DNA of 64,000 bases from Herbidospora sakaeratensis. GTDB taxonomy: Bacteria > Actinomycetota > Actinomycetes > Streptosporangiales > Streptosporangiaceae. The stretch is from contig NZ_BBXC01000020.1 in the NCBI RefSeq assembly GCF_001570525.1, forward strand, positions 124,001 to 188,000, written 5' to 3'. The position numbers and the translations under genes were made by a program. Under the pieces are notes generated by a model. That model saw nothing but the letters and a program-made list of their open reading frames with translations. It had not been told where the DNA came from and made no database searches. Each line of letters starts with the position of its first letter. Position 1 is the first letter of the stretch. This document shows, piece by piece, positions 1-7,408 of the stretch.

Positions 1-452
1 GGGTCGACGACGGTGCTCTTCTCGTACGGCCCGAACGCCGCCGCCGCCAGCTGCGACTTGGTCGCCGGGTCGACGATGTGGTCGAGGTTGGTCTTCACGG
101 CGGCGGCGTCGAAGGGCGTGCCGTCGCTGAACTTCACCCCGGTACGGAGCTTGAAGGTGTAGGTCAGCTGGTCGTCGGAGATCTCCCACGAGCTGGCCAG
201 CCACGGGTGCACGTCGCCCTTGTCGTCGAGGGCGACCAGGGAGTCGAGGACGGGCCGGGTGAACAGGCCGGTGACGTCCTGCGGGCTGGCGTGGGGGTCG
301 AGGTTGAGCGGCTCGGTGTTGACGCCGAAGACGAGCGAGCCGCCCTGGGCGGGCGGGCCGGCCGGGGCCTGCTCGGGTGCGCTGGTCCCGCCACAGGCGG
401 CGAGCAGCGGAAGTAGGAGTAGTGCGGCAAGGGGGGCGCGGAACCGGCGCAC
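1..452 (-). CDS. ABC transporter substrate-binding lipoprotein, family 5 (partial)
   Basis: N-terminal part of an extracellular solute-binding protein of the peptide/nickel (SBP_bac_5) type; the rest lies outside the window. Seen: a lipoprotein signal with a leucine-rich core ending in the lipobox LAAC, then a low-complexity linker, then the opening of the mature fold (GSLVFGVNTEPLNLDPHA, LYTFKLRTGVKFSDGTPFD type motifs), which is characteristic of oligopeptide/nickel binders. The GTG at 452 is preferred over the GTG at 461 because AGAGGTGA sits at proper ribosome-binding distance from 452. The protein would be anchored outside the membrane and deliver ligand to an ABC permease, which must be encoded to the left if linked. 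An 8-bp inverted repeat lies just upstream. Substrate cannot be deduced from this fragment. Confidence 0.85.
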   Translation of the reverse strand, partial: MRRFRAPLAALLLLPLLAACGGTSAPEQAPAGPPAQGGSLVFGVNTEPLNLDPHASPQDVTGLFTRPVLDSLVALDDKGDVHPWLASSWEISDDQLTYTFKLRTGVKFSDGTPFDAAAVKTNLDHIVDPATKSQLAAAAFGPYEKSTVVD

Positions 453-468
453 GGAGATCACCTCTCAG

Positions 469-491
469 TTTCCTACTTTTAATGTAGGAAA
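469..491. promoter_or_regulatory. Inverted repeat upstream of the binding-protein gene
   Basis: Perfect 8-bp arms TTTCCTAC and GTAGGAAA with a 7-nt AT-rich spacer, ending 17 bp before the start codon of the solute-binding lipoprotein. Position and symmetry suggest a repressor operator or a site overlapping the transcription start. I cannot match it to a known metal or sugar regulator box. Confidence 0.4.
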
Positions 492-519
492 TAGGGGAAT
501 CTCCGTCAAGCGGCTGTGG

Positions 520-1290
520 TCAGTGCCACCCTCCGTCGACCCGCAGCGTCGCGCCGGTGACGTAGCCGGAGCGCGGGCTGGCCAGGAACGTCACCAGGCC
601 GGCGTACTCCTCGGGCAGCCCGATCCGCCCGACGTCGACCATGGTGGTGAGCCGCTTGCCCGCGGTCTCGGCCATCTCCTCCCAGGTCTCGCCCCAGCCC
701 GACTGCCGCCCGAGTTCCGTCAGCCGGACCTTCGCCTTCGGCGTGAGGATGCCGCCGGCGGCCACCGCGTTCGAGGTGACCCCGGAGTCCTTCAGCTCCC
801 GGGAGAGCGAGGCGGCCAGGTTGTTGCGCGCGGCGTTGGTCGCGGCGTAGTGGGGCTGGGTGTCCATCGGGTGGTCGGAGAGGGCGCTGCTGATCTGGAT
901 GACCCGCCCCCAGCCCCGCTCCTTCATGCCCGGCACGAACCTCTTGATCATGCGTACCGAGGCGACGACGTTGACGTTGTAGATGTCGTTCCAGTCGTCG
1001 GCCGACAGACTGTCCCAGGTCAGCGAGGGGTCGAAGACGCCCAGGTTGTTGACCAGGATGTCGACCTCCTTGGCCGCCTCCGCCACGGCGTCGGCGCCCT
1101 CGTCGGTCGTGAGGTCGCCGATCGCGACGGTCCCGCCGATCTCCTTCGCGATCGCCTCGGCCCGGCCCCGATCCCTTCCGTGGACGACCACCGTCACCCC
1201 CTCGGCGGCGAGGGTGCGGGCGATCTCCTCGCCCAGACCGCTGGTCGATCCCGTCACGAGGGCGCGCTTGCCGGTGAGCTGCAGGTCCAT
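520..1290 (-). CDS. SDR family oxidoreductase with altered catalytic tetrad
   Basis: Short-chain dehydrogenase/reductase of 256 aa, the normal family length. Seen: cofactor motif TGSTSGLGE near residues 13-21, NNLG at 81-84, Ser134/135, Tyr148 and a C-terminal VDGGWH. The usual catalytic YxxxK reads YAATN, so Asn152 replaces the lysine that lowers the tyrosine pKa. Start at 1290 is chosen because AAGGGAAC precedes that ATG; an ATG at 1305 has no better site. It is transcribed divergently from a TetR gene across 87 bp holding two palindromes, so TetR control is likely. The lysine change may mean an unusual SDR subgroup rather than an inactive enzyme, since the rest of the fold is intact. Confidence 0.9.
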   Translation of the reverse strand: MDLQLTGKRALVTGSTSGLGEEIARTLAAEGVTVVVHGRDRGRAEAIAKEIGGTVAIGDLTTDEGADAVAEAAKEVDILVNNLGVFDPSLTWDSLSADDWNDIYNVNVVASVRMIKRFVPGMKERGWGRVIQISSALSDHPMDTQPHYAATNAARNNLAASLSRELKDSGVTSNAVAAGGILTPKAKVRLTELGRQSGWGETWEEMAETAGKRLTTMVDVGRIGLPEEYAGLVTFLASPRSGYVTGATLRVDGGWH

Positions 1291-1308
1291 TTCGGTTCCC
1301 TTCATGGA

Positions 1309-1326
1309 TTGGACTACGCGGTCCAA
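1309..1326. promoter_or_regulatory. TetR-type operator, site 1
   Basis: Perfect palindrome TTGGACTACGCGGTCCAA (6-bp arms, 6-bp centre) just upstream of the SDR start. It lies between the SDR and the TetR gene, the usual place for an autoregulatory TetR operator. Confidence 0.6.
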
Positions 1327-1342
1327 AATGCCATCAGAAAAA

Positions 1343-1371
1343 TGGACTGTCAAGTTCACTTTTGCTAGAGT
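1343..1371 (+). promoter_or_regulatory. tetR promoter overlapping a second operator; leaderless start likely
   Basis: TGGACT (1343-1348), 17 bp, TAGAGT (1366-1371) form a plausible -35/-10 pair. The expected transcription start falls on or next to the GTG at 1378, implying a leaderless mRNA. An imperfect second operator, TGGAC-N6-GTTCA at 1343-1358, covers the -35. On the other strand a perfect TTGACA (1353-1348) may be the -35 of the SDR promoter. Confidence 0.4.
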
Positions 1372-1377
1372 ACCCAG

Positions 1378-1950
1378 GTGAGAGCACTGACTCCGAAGGG
1401 CGCCGCCACTCGGCAGCGGATCGTCGAGGGCGCCGCCAAGCTCATCCGCGACCACGGCCCCGCCAACGTGGGCCTCGACGACATCCGGGCCGCGACCACC
1501 ACGAGCAAGAGCCAGCTCTTCCACTACTTCCCCGACGGCAAAGCCGACATGCTGCTCGCCGTCGCCGCCCACGAGGCCGAACTCGTGCTCGCCGAACAGG
1601 AGCCCTACCTGAGCGACCTGACCTCATGGTCGCAGTGGGAGGCCTGGCGCGACCGGGTGATCGCCCGCTACGCCGCCCAGCGCCGCCGCTGCCCGCTGTC
1701 GGCGCTGACGGCGCAACTGGGCCTGGCCGACCCGGCGGTCGAGGGCATCATCACGGGCATGTACACCCGCTGGCACCGCCACGTGGCCGACGGCGTGCGG
1801 GCGGTCCGCCCCGACGCCGACGCCGAACGCGTGGCGACCCAGATCATCGGCGCCATCGCGGGCGGCGCGACGATGCTGGTCGCGACCGACGACATCCGCT
1901 ATCTCGAAATCGGCCTGACCGACGCCATCGAAAGCCTCAGAAACGCATAA
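1378..1950 (+). CDS. TetR/AcrR family transcriptional regulator
   Basis: DNA-binding repressor of 190 aa. Seen: N-terminal TetR helix-turn-helix (TRQRIVEGAAKLIRDHG, then GLDDIRAATTTSKSQLFHYFPDGKADML at about residues 10-55), followed by an all-helical ligand-binding region with a CPLSAL motif near residue 103, resembling the YxaF/LmrA-like C-terminal group. The GTG start at 1378 is supported by a -10 placed for leaderless transcription. It is divergent from an SDR gene, with two operator-like palindromes in the shared promoter. Inference: represses the SDR and itself, released by a small hydrophobic compound. Confidence 0.93.
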   Translation: MRALTPKGAATRQRIVEGAAKLIRDHGPANVGLDDIRAATTTSKSQLFHYFPDGKADMLLAVAAHEAELVLAEQEPYLSDLTSWSQWEAWRDRVIARYAAQRRRCPLSALTAQLGLADPAVEGIITGMYTRWHRHVADGVRAVRPDADAERVATQIIGAIAGGATMLVATDDIRYLEIGLTDAIESLRNA

Positions 1951-2023
1951 TCAACGCGATCCATTCGTGACCGATGGCTGTGATCATCAGATTCACCAGT
2001 TCGTGGCCGGTCGGGGCGTCTCC

Positions 2024-2671
2024 ATGACGTCGACCTTCTCCACGGTGGAGGAGGACTTCGACTACCGGCAGAAATTCCGCGTCGAATTCGGTCCCGACGG
2101 GATCGTGGCGGTCGACCGGCGCGACGTCGCCGATCCGAGATATCCCGATCCGCCACTCCGCTACGTCTTCTTCGAAGACCGTTACTACTGCCAGGGCTGG
2201 TGGTGCCTGACTCCGCCGACGAAGACGTGGGTCAAATTCGAAGAAACCGGCCGCGTCCCTGACTTCTCGGCAGGCGACATCGCCATGGACGAGCCCGCCA
2301 CCCTGAAGGCGCTGCTGGCCCGCGCCGTGAGCAAGAAGCCCGGCGGCGTCTACGACGGCACTCGCACCACCCTTCACCGAGGCGCCATCAGTCACCACGA
2401 TCTCTATCGGATCTCTCCCGCGTTCCAGCGCAACTACGGCGGCAAACGGCCGACCGGAAACAACGCGAAGCAGAGAATCGTCTGGCGGATCTGGATCGGC
2501 GAGGACGGGCTGGTCCGCCGCGTCTGGACCTCGGACGCCGAGAAGATGGGCCCTACCCGCATCGTCACCTCGATCACCGACTCCCTGCTCAGGGGCTGGG
2601 GCGCGGAGACCCACATCCAGGAGCCGTCGGCCAGCGATTCGGCTGAGCCCGACGAATGGCGTGAACACTGA
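2024..2671 (+). CDS. LolA/LppX-like actinobacterial protein without export signal
   Basis: 215-aa protein. The pattern of the second half (EPATLKALLARA, then YDGTRTTLHRGAIS, RISPAF, a WRIWIGEDGLVRRVWTSD strand and a final GWGAETHIQEP) resembles the LolA-fold lipoproteins (LppX/LprG-like) common in actinobacteria. Those normally start with a lipoprotein signal; none is visible here and only 73 bp separate it from the upstream TetR stop, so the export region is missing or was lost. The ATG at 2024 is chosen; a GTG at 1967 in frame would add 19 residues without a better ribosome site. Same strand as tetR. Function uncertain. Confidence 0.6.
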   Translation: MTSTFSTVEEDFDYRQKFRVEFGPDGIVAVDRRDVADPRYPDPPLRYVFFEDRYYCQGWWCLTPPTKTWVKFEETGRVPDFSAGDIAMDEPATLKALLARAVSKKPGGVYDGTRTTLHRGAISHHDLYRISPAFQRNYGGKRPTGNNAKQRIVWRIWIGEDGLVRRVWTSDAEKMGPTRIVTSITDSLLRGWGAETHIQEPSASDSAEPDEWREH

Positions 2672-2762
2672 CGAATGCCTCAGTTTCTTGACAGGGAGTA
2701 GTTCGTCGGAGACTTTGTGTACGAACTGAGGACCGCCAGTTCGCCACGAAGGGATTCCACCT

Positions 2763-4433
2763 TTGCGACGAATCGTCCCTGCGGTCGTGCTCACCCTCAT
2801 TCCACTGACCGCCGTCCTGTCCCCGCGAGCGGCCGCCGCCGCGCCCGCCGATCCGCAGGTCGTCTTCAGCGAGGAGTTCGAGAACGGGATGGGCACGGCG
2901 CCTCTCATGGTGACCGACTACACCGGGCCCGCGCCGCACGCCATGACCTACACCGCCGACCCCGCCTGGCTGACCTCGTGCAACGGTCTCATCGCCAGCC
3001 GCCTCAACCCGGCCGTCGCGCCTCCGCTGGCGCAGCAGTGCGGCGGGTGGTGGCCGGTCGTGCGTGATCTGGCCGCCTCCCTGGGCCAGTGGGCCGGCGG
3101 CGACCCCGCCACGAACCACGCCGTGACGGCCTTCACGCACACGCCTCCCGGCGCCGGCAAGGTGCAGCTGGAGACGGAGAACCCGGTGTCCATCGGGAGC
3201 GGCAACCGGTTCGTCACCTTCTCGGTCGACGCGGCGGCGGTGAACTGCAACGTGGACCATCCGCTGATCGCGTTCTACCTGCTCGACGGGAACACCGCGA
3301 TCCCGACGTTCAGCCAGCCCATCGACACCTGCGCCAACCCGGGGGCCGTGATCAACGGCATCTCGGTCGGCACCTACACGAGCGACGCGCCCGTCCTGTT
3401 CTCCGGGTCGCAGCTCGGCATCCGCCTGGTCAACACGCAGGGCGGCACCAACGGCAACGACGGGGCGATCGACAACGTGCGGGTGCTCGACGTGACCCCG
3501 GCGCTCGGCGTCTCCTACGCGCCGGGCAGCCCCGCGATCGGCCAGACCGCCACGCTCAAGCTGACCGTCACCAACACCTCGGAGTTGCGGGAGAAGGACG
3601 GCTGGTCGTTCAAGGTCGCGCTGCCCGACGGGCTGACCCCGGCCGGGGCCGCCACAAGCGACTGCGCCCAGCACTCGGTCTCGGTCGCCAACGGCGTCGT
3701 GTCCGCCGGAGGCGCCATCGGCGACGGCGTGACCAGCTGCACCGTGAACATCCCCGTGAAGGCCGGGGTCATCGGCGAGTACACGACCTGCCCGGCCGAC
3801 GTCTCCGACCGGGTCGGCATCAACCCGCCCGCCGCCTGCGCGTCGGTGACCTTCGTCGCGCCGGAGCACAAGTTCGACGCGCACGCCCACGCCGCCAAGG
3901 TGACCGCGCCGCTGATCGGCGGGGCGGCGCTGGTTCCCTCCGACGTGACCTGCACGGCCACGCCCGGATCCGACCACGACTCGCTGCTGACCGCGATCCT
4001 CCCGGCCGTCGCCTCGCTCGGGGTGCTCACCACGGAGGCCGAGGGCACGGTGGGGCCCGACGGGCTGCGTACCGCGCGGGCGAAGGCCACCACCGCGAAG
4101 CTGAACCTGCTCAACGGCCTGATCACGGCTGAGGAGATCACCGCCCAGGCGACCGCGACCGCCACCGAGAGCGGGACCGTCACCACCTCGGGCACGACCA
4201 CCTTCACCACGCTCAAGGTCAACGGGTCGACCGTCACGAACCCGCCGGTGAACCACACGATCACCATCCCGCTGGTGGCCAAGATCGTGCTCAACGAACG
4301 GGTGCCCTACGGGAACGGCACCGGCATCAAGGTCAACGCCGTCCACGTCACCACGATCGCCGGGGTGGACGTCGTCATCAGCCACGCCCGCGCCTCGCTG
4401 ACCCTCCCGGGCCAGTCCTGTCCGTCGGCCTAG
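2763..4433 (+). CDS. Secreted choice-of-anchor P-type protein
   Basis: 556-aa exported protein. Seen: Sec signal peptide (RRIVPAVVLTLIPLTAVLSPRAAAAA) cleaved near residue 27; an N-terminal beta-rich domain that ends with DNVRVLDV at about residue 243; a DUF11-like repeat (TLKLTVTNTSELREKDGWSF onward, about 247-365) with paired cysteines; and a C-terminal domain from about residue 370 (FDAHAHAAKVTAP... through ATTAKLNLLNG) of the type annotated choice-of-anchor P. There is no C-terminal membrane segment or sortase motif. Start is TTG with AAGGGA upstream; no better in-frame start precedes the signal. Likely a surface or secreted adhesin-like protein; role unknown. Convergent with the xylanase gene, sharing a terminator. 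Confidence 0.8.
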   Translation: MRRIVPAVVLTLIPLTAVLSPRAAAAAPADPQVVFSEEFENGMGTAPLMVTDYTGPAPHAMTYTADPAWLTSCNGLIASRLNPAVAPPLAQQCGGWWPVVRDLAASLGQWAGGDPATNHAVTAFTHTPPGAGKVQLETENPVSIGSGNRFVTFSVDAAAVNCNVDHPLIAFYLLDGNTAIPTFSQPIDTCANPGAVINGISVGTYTSDAPVLFSGSQLGIRLVNTQGGTNGNDGAIDNVRVLDVTPALGVSYAPGSPAIGQTATLKLTVTNTSELREKDGWSFKVALPDGLTPAGAATSDCAQHSVSVANGVVSAGGAIGDGVTSCTVNIPVKAGVIGEYTTCPADVSDRVGINPPAACASVTFVAPEHKFDAHAHAAKVTAPLIGGAALVPSDVTCTATPGSDHDSLLTAILPAVASLGVLTTEAEGTVGPDGLRTARAKATTAKLNLLNGLITAEEITAQATATATESGTVTTSGTTTFTTLKVNGSTVTNPPVNHTITIPLVAKIVLNERVPYGNGTGIKVNAVHVTTIAGVDVVISHARASLTLPGQSCPSA

Positions 4434-4445
4434 CCGGAGGACGAC

Positions 4446-4478
4446 GGAAAGCCCAGGCGCCGATCACCTGGGCTTTCC
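4446..4478. terminator. Bidirectional hairpin terminator
   Basis: Perfect 12-bp arms GGAAAGCCCAGG / CCTGGGCTTTCC with a 9-nt loop, located between the convergent secreted-protein and xylanase genes, so it can end transcription from both sides. Confidence 0.8.
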
Positions 4479-4491
4479 GCTCATCGGGAGG

Positions 4492-5454
4492 TCAGCCTGC
4501 CTGGCAGGAGACCGTCGGCCACGTGCTGTTGCCGTTGCGCATGATCGTCACGCCCCAGTTGTTGCCGCTGCCGTTCGGGCGCGCGGTCAGCGTCTGGGCG
4601 TTGGGGTAGCTCGCGGAGATGTTCCAGGTCGAGCTGATCTTCGCGGGTGACGGCACGTTCATCGTGACCGTCCAGTTGCTCGAACCGCTCACCGAGACGT
4701 TCAGGTTGTAGCGGTCACTCCACGACTGGCCCGCCGACAACGACGCGGTGCAGCCGCCGCCGCCTCCGCCCCCGCCGTTGGTGGGGGTGGGCTGCGGGTT
4801 CGGGTTGCCGCCGCCGATCGTGATGTTGGAGCTGCCGCTGCTCTGGTAGCCCTCGGTCGCCATGATCATGTAGTCGTGGTTGCCGAGCTGCATGCCGGCC
4901 CGCGACCACGCGTCGAAGTGGTTGCCGGCCGTGATGGTGCCGCCGGTCTTCTTCGACTGCCGCACGCTCCAGAACTGCTTGAACGTCCGGGTGCCCTCGA
5001 TCGACGGCGCGTTGGTGCGGGTCGTCTCGTAGATGTCGTAGGTGCCGCCGTCGCTGGTCACCGTGCCCTTGAAGGAGCCGGTCGGGCGGTAGGTGCCCCA
5101 GTTGTCGACGATGTAGTACTCGATCAGCGGGTTACGGGTCCACCCGTAGAGGGTCAGGTATGCGTTTCCCGACGGGTTGAAGCTGCCCGAGTACGAAACC
5201 GTGCGGCGGCCACCGGTCTGCCAGCCCTTGCCGGCGACGAAGTTGCCGGTGTTGCGCCACGAGGTGCTGTAGTTGCCCCCGGAACCGAGCTCCATCGAGA
5301 CCGTGCCCTGCGAGTCGGTCCAGAAGGAGTACCAGTAGCCGTTGTTGTTACCGGTCTGGTTGGTGGTCACGGCTGCCTGGGCGACGCCCGGCAGCAGCGT
5401 GATCATGGCCATCACCGTGGCCCAGATTCCGGCGGCCGCTAAGCCTTTTTTCAT
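4492..5454 (-). CDS. Endo-1,4-beta-xylanase, GH11 with C-terminal CBM2
   Basis: Secreted xylanase of 320 aa that cleaves internal beta-1,4-xylosidic bonds. Seen: signal peptide cleaved near residue 27 (AQA-AV); GH11 jelly-roll domain about 28-215 with nucleophile Glu112 in [12 protein letters not shown] and acid/base Glu201 in [13 protein letters not shown]; Asn71 (NTGN) at the position that separates neutral/alkaline (Asn) from acidic (Asp) GH11 enzymes; a Pro/Thr then poly-Gly linker about 216-234; and a CBM2 about 235-320 bounded by Cys235 and Cys317 with exposed tryptophans. GGGAGGAAG precedes the ATG. Monocistronic, with its own promoter and a shared terminator. Serves extracellular plant polysaccharide degradation. 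Confidence 0.96.
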   Translation of the reverse strand: MKKGLAAAGIWATVMAMITLLPGVAQAAVTTNQTGNNNGYWYSFWTDSQGTVSMELGSGGNYSTSWRNTGNFVAGKGWQTGGRRTVSYSGSFNPSGNAYLTLYGWTRNPLIEYYIVDNWGTYRPTGSFKGTVTSDGGTYDIYETTRTNAPSIEGTRTFKQFWSVRQSKKTGGTITAGNHFDAWSRAGMQLGNHDYMIMATEGYQSSGSSNITIGGGNPNPQPTPTNGGGGGGGGCTASLSAGQSWSDRYNLNVSVSGSSNWTVTMNVPSPAKISSTWNISASYPNAQTLTARPNGSGNNWGVTIMRNGNSTWPTVSCQAG

Positions 5455-5519
5455 GGGTGTGCTTCCTCCCTGCCTAAGGGGCTCGGAACGACCGACGGGA
5501 GCGGATCGGTATCCCCGAA

Positions 5520-5561
5520 AGTGTCGGCGGGGACCTCCGGGCTGTCAACAACTTTCAGAAA
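5520..5561 (-). promoter_or_regulatory. Xylanase promoter with adjacent TTTC-GAAA element
   Basis: On the minus strand TTGACA (5548-5543), 17 bp, GACACT (5525-5520), about 65 bp before the xylanase start. Immediately upstream is the small palindrome TTTCAGAAA (5553-5561), and GAAACTTTCG recurs at 5679-5688. These resemble the CGAAA/TTTCG inverted elements reported upstream of Streptomyces xylanase genes, so they may be sugar-repressor sites; this is inference. Confidence 0.45.
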
Positions 5562-5702
5562 CATCTCCGAAACCTGAATCCGCAGATCAGAGGCGAATTC
5601 GCAGGTCAGCGGTCATCAATCGAGACGGCTTCGTGATGCACACAGATGAATGCAGCGCTCTGCCAGAAGTCGCGGAAAGAAACTTTCGGGCCGGAAGCGA
5701 AA

Positions 5703-5732
5703 AGCCCGCTCCCCCGGGGCGGGGAGCGGGCT
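5703..5732 (-). terminator. Hairpin terminator after the hydrolase operon
   Basis: Perfect 12-bp arms AGCCCGCTCCCC / GGGGAGCGGGCT with a 6-nt loop, 12 bp beyond the stop of the minus-strand hydrolase and followed on that strand by TTTTC. Confidence 0.75.
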
Positions 5733-5744
5733 CGGGGCCGGGCG

Positions 5745-6536
5745 TCAGCGCTTGTGCTTCAGCGCCCACTCCAGGGCGTGGTCGGCGACGGCCTCCCAGC
5801 CGGGAGCGCCGCACGTCCAGTGGTCGCGGCCCTCGAACTCGTGGTAGTCGGTCAGGGCGGGCGAGTTCTTGTAGTGCTTGGCGTTCGACCGGTTCACCGA
5901 CGGCGGCATGATGTGGTCCTTCTCGCCGGCGATGAACAGTAGCGGCGCGCGGTCGGCGTCGAAGTCGACCCACGTGTCCTGGTGGCCGGGCTTGAAGTTG
6001 GCGAACAGGCCGTACTCCCAGACCCAGTAGCCGGGGGCGGCGATCGCGTAGCGCTCCCAGACGGCGCGGGAGTCCTCCTCCGACAGGGTGTTGGTGAAGG
6101 CGTAGTGCCACTCCTCCGGCGTGAAGCCGACGGCGCGGTGCCGGTTGGCGGGGTTCTTCAGCGCCGGGAACAACGACCTGGCCTGCGAGATCGGGTTGAC
6201 CCGCACGCCCTCGGTCGGGGCTGAGTCGATCACCACGCCGGCCGAACCGAGGCCCTTGGCCAGCAGCAGCTGGGTCAGCGTGCCGCCGAACGAGTGGCCG
6301 ATGATGATCGGCGGCTCGGGCTCGGCCTCGATGACCGAGGCCAGGTGGGCGACCGTCTCGTTGACGGTCAGGTTGGCGATGACGTCGGGGTTCTCCCGCA
6401 GCGCCTCGACCTCGATGTCGAAGCCGGGGTAGGCCGGGGTGAGCACCTTCACGCCCTTGGACTCCAGGTAAGGAACCCAGGCCTCCCACGAACGGGGGGT
6501 GACCCACAGGCCGTGGACGAGTACGACGGTCGTCAT
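5745..6536 (-). CDS. Alpha/beta hydrolase
   Basis: 263-aa cytoplasmic alpha/beta-hydrolase. Seen: oxyanion-hole region LVHGLWV near residue 6, nucleophile elbow GHSFGG with Ser82, acid candidate in [10 protein letters not shown] and catalytic His in EGRDHWTCG near the C-terminus. Start ATG at 6536 overlaps the stop of the upstream hydrolase gene by 4 bp (ATGA), so the two are translationally coupled. The substrate cannot be told from sequence; lipase/esterase-like enzymes and small-molecule hydrolases share this pattern. Pairing with a haloperoxidase-like hydrolase suggests joint action on an ester or lactone. Confidence 0.85.
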   Translation of the reverse strand: MTTVVLVHGLWVTPRSWEAWVPYLESKGVKVLTPAYPGFDIEVEALRENPDVIANLTVNETVAHLASVIEAEPEPPIIIGHSFGGTLTQLLLAKGLGSAGVVIDSAPTEGVRVNPISQARSLFPALKNPANRHRAVGFTPEEWHYAFTNTLSEEDSRAVWERYAIAAPGYWVWEYGLFANFKPGHQDTWVDFDADRAPLLFIAGEKDHIMPPSVNRSNAKHYKNSPALTDYHEFEGRDHWTCGAPGWEAVADHALEWALKHKR

Positions 6537-7354
6537 GAGATGAACTCCAGGATGTCGGCGTGGAGGCGGTCGCGGTCGGTGTCGGGCAGGGCGTGGCCGC
6601 TGCCCTCGTACACCTTGAGGACGGCGCCGTCGATCAGGGCGGCCGAGCGCTTGCCGCCCACCTCGAACGGCACGATCTGGTCGTCGTCCCCGTGGATGAC
6701 CAGCGTCGGGACGTCGATCTTGGCCAGGTCGGGGCGGAAGTCGGTGGCCGAGAACGCGGCGATGCACTCGTAGGCCGCCCGGTGCCCGCAGGCCATGCTC
6801 TGCAGCCAGAACGCGTCGCGGAAACCCTGCGCCACGTCGCCGCGCCGGTTGTGGCCGAAGAAGGGGCCGTCGGCCAGGTCGCGGTAGAGCTGCGAACGGT
6901 TCGCCAGCTCACCGGCCCTGATCCCGTCGAACACCTCGATCGGCAGGCCCTCGGGGTTGTCGTCGGTCTTCAGCATGAGCGGCGGGACCGCGCCGACGAG
7001 CACGACGCGGGAGACGCGCGAGGTGCCGTGCCGGCCGATGTAGTGGACGATCTCGCCGCCGCCGGTCGAGTGTCCGACGAGGGTGAGGTCGCGCAGGTCG
7101 AGGTGCTCGATCAGGCAGGCCAGGTCGTCGGCGTAGGTGTCCATCTCGTTGCCGTGCCAGGTCTGCGACGACCGGCCGTGGCCGCGCCGGTCGTGCGCGA
7201 TCGCGCGGTGGCCGTTGGTGGCCATGAAGAGCGCCGAGGCCTCCCAGGCGTCGGCGTTCAGCGGCCAGCCGTGGCTGAACAGGACCGGGGAACCCTCGGT
7301 CCCCCAGTCCTTGTAGAAGATCCGCGCACCGTCATCCGCGGTGACAAAGGGCAC
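6533..7354 (-). CDS. Cofactor-free haloperoxidase/arylesterase-like alpha/beta hydrolase
   Basis: 273 aa, the usual length of the non-heme chloroperoxidase/arylesterase group. Seen: N-terminal [11 protein letters not shown], oxyanion [10 protein letters not shown], nucleophile Ser96 in GHSTGG, acid Asp225 in [11 protein letters not shown] and His254 in GSGHALP. In this family the triad hydrolyses esters and can perhydrolyse acetate to a peracid that oxidises halides without metal. First gene of a two-gene operon, overlapping the next gene by ATGA. An inverted CTCGAG pair lies 14 bp upstream of its start codon. Confidence 0.9.
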   Translation of the reverse strand: MPFVTADDGARIFYKDWGTEGSPVLFSHGWPLNADAWEASALFMATNGHRAIAHDRRGHGRSSQTWHGNEMDTYADDLACLIEHLDLRDLTLVGHSTGGGEIVHYIGRHGTSRVSRVVLVGAVPPLMLKTDDNPEGLPIEVFDGIRAGELANRSQLYRDLADGPFFGHNRRGDVAQGFRDAFWLQSMACGHRAAYECIAAFSATDFRPDLAKIDVPTLVIHGDDDQIVPFEVGGKRSAALIDGAVLKVYEGSGHALPDTDRDRLHADILEFIS

Positions 7355-7368
7355 TGTGGCCTCCTTGG

Positions 7369-7388
7369 CTCGAGTGGGGTGACTCGAG
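7369..7388. promoter_or_regulatory. Inverted CTCGAG pair upstream of hydrolase operon
   Basis: CTCGAG at 7369-7374 and 7383-7388 with an 8-nt spacer, inside the 54-bp gap between the LAL regulator stop and the hydrolase start. Possible operator; no independent support. Confidence 0.25.
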
Positions 7389-7408
7389 CGTCGCTCGGAG
7401 GCGGGTGC

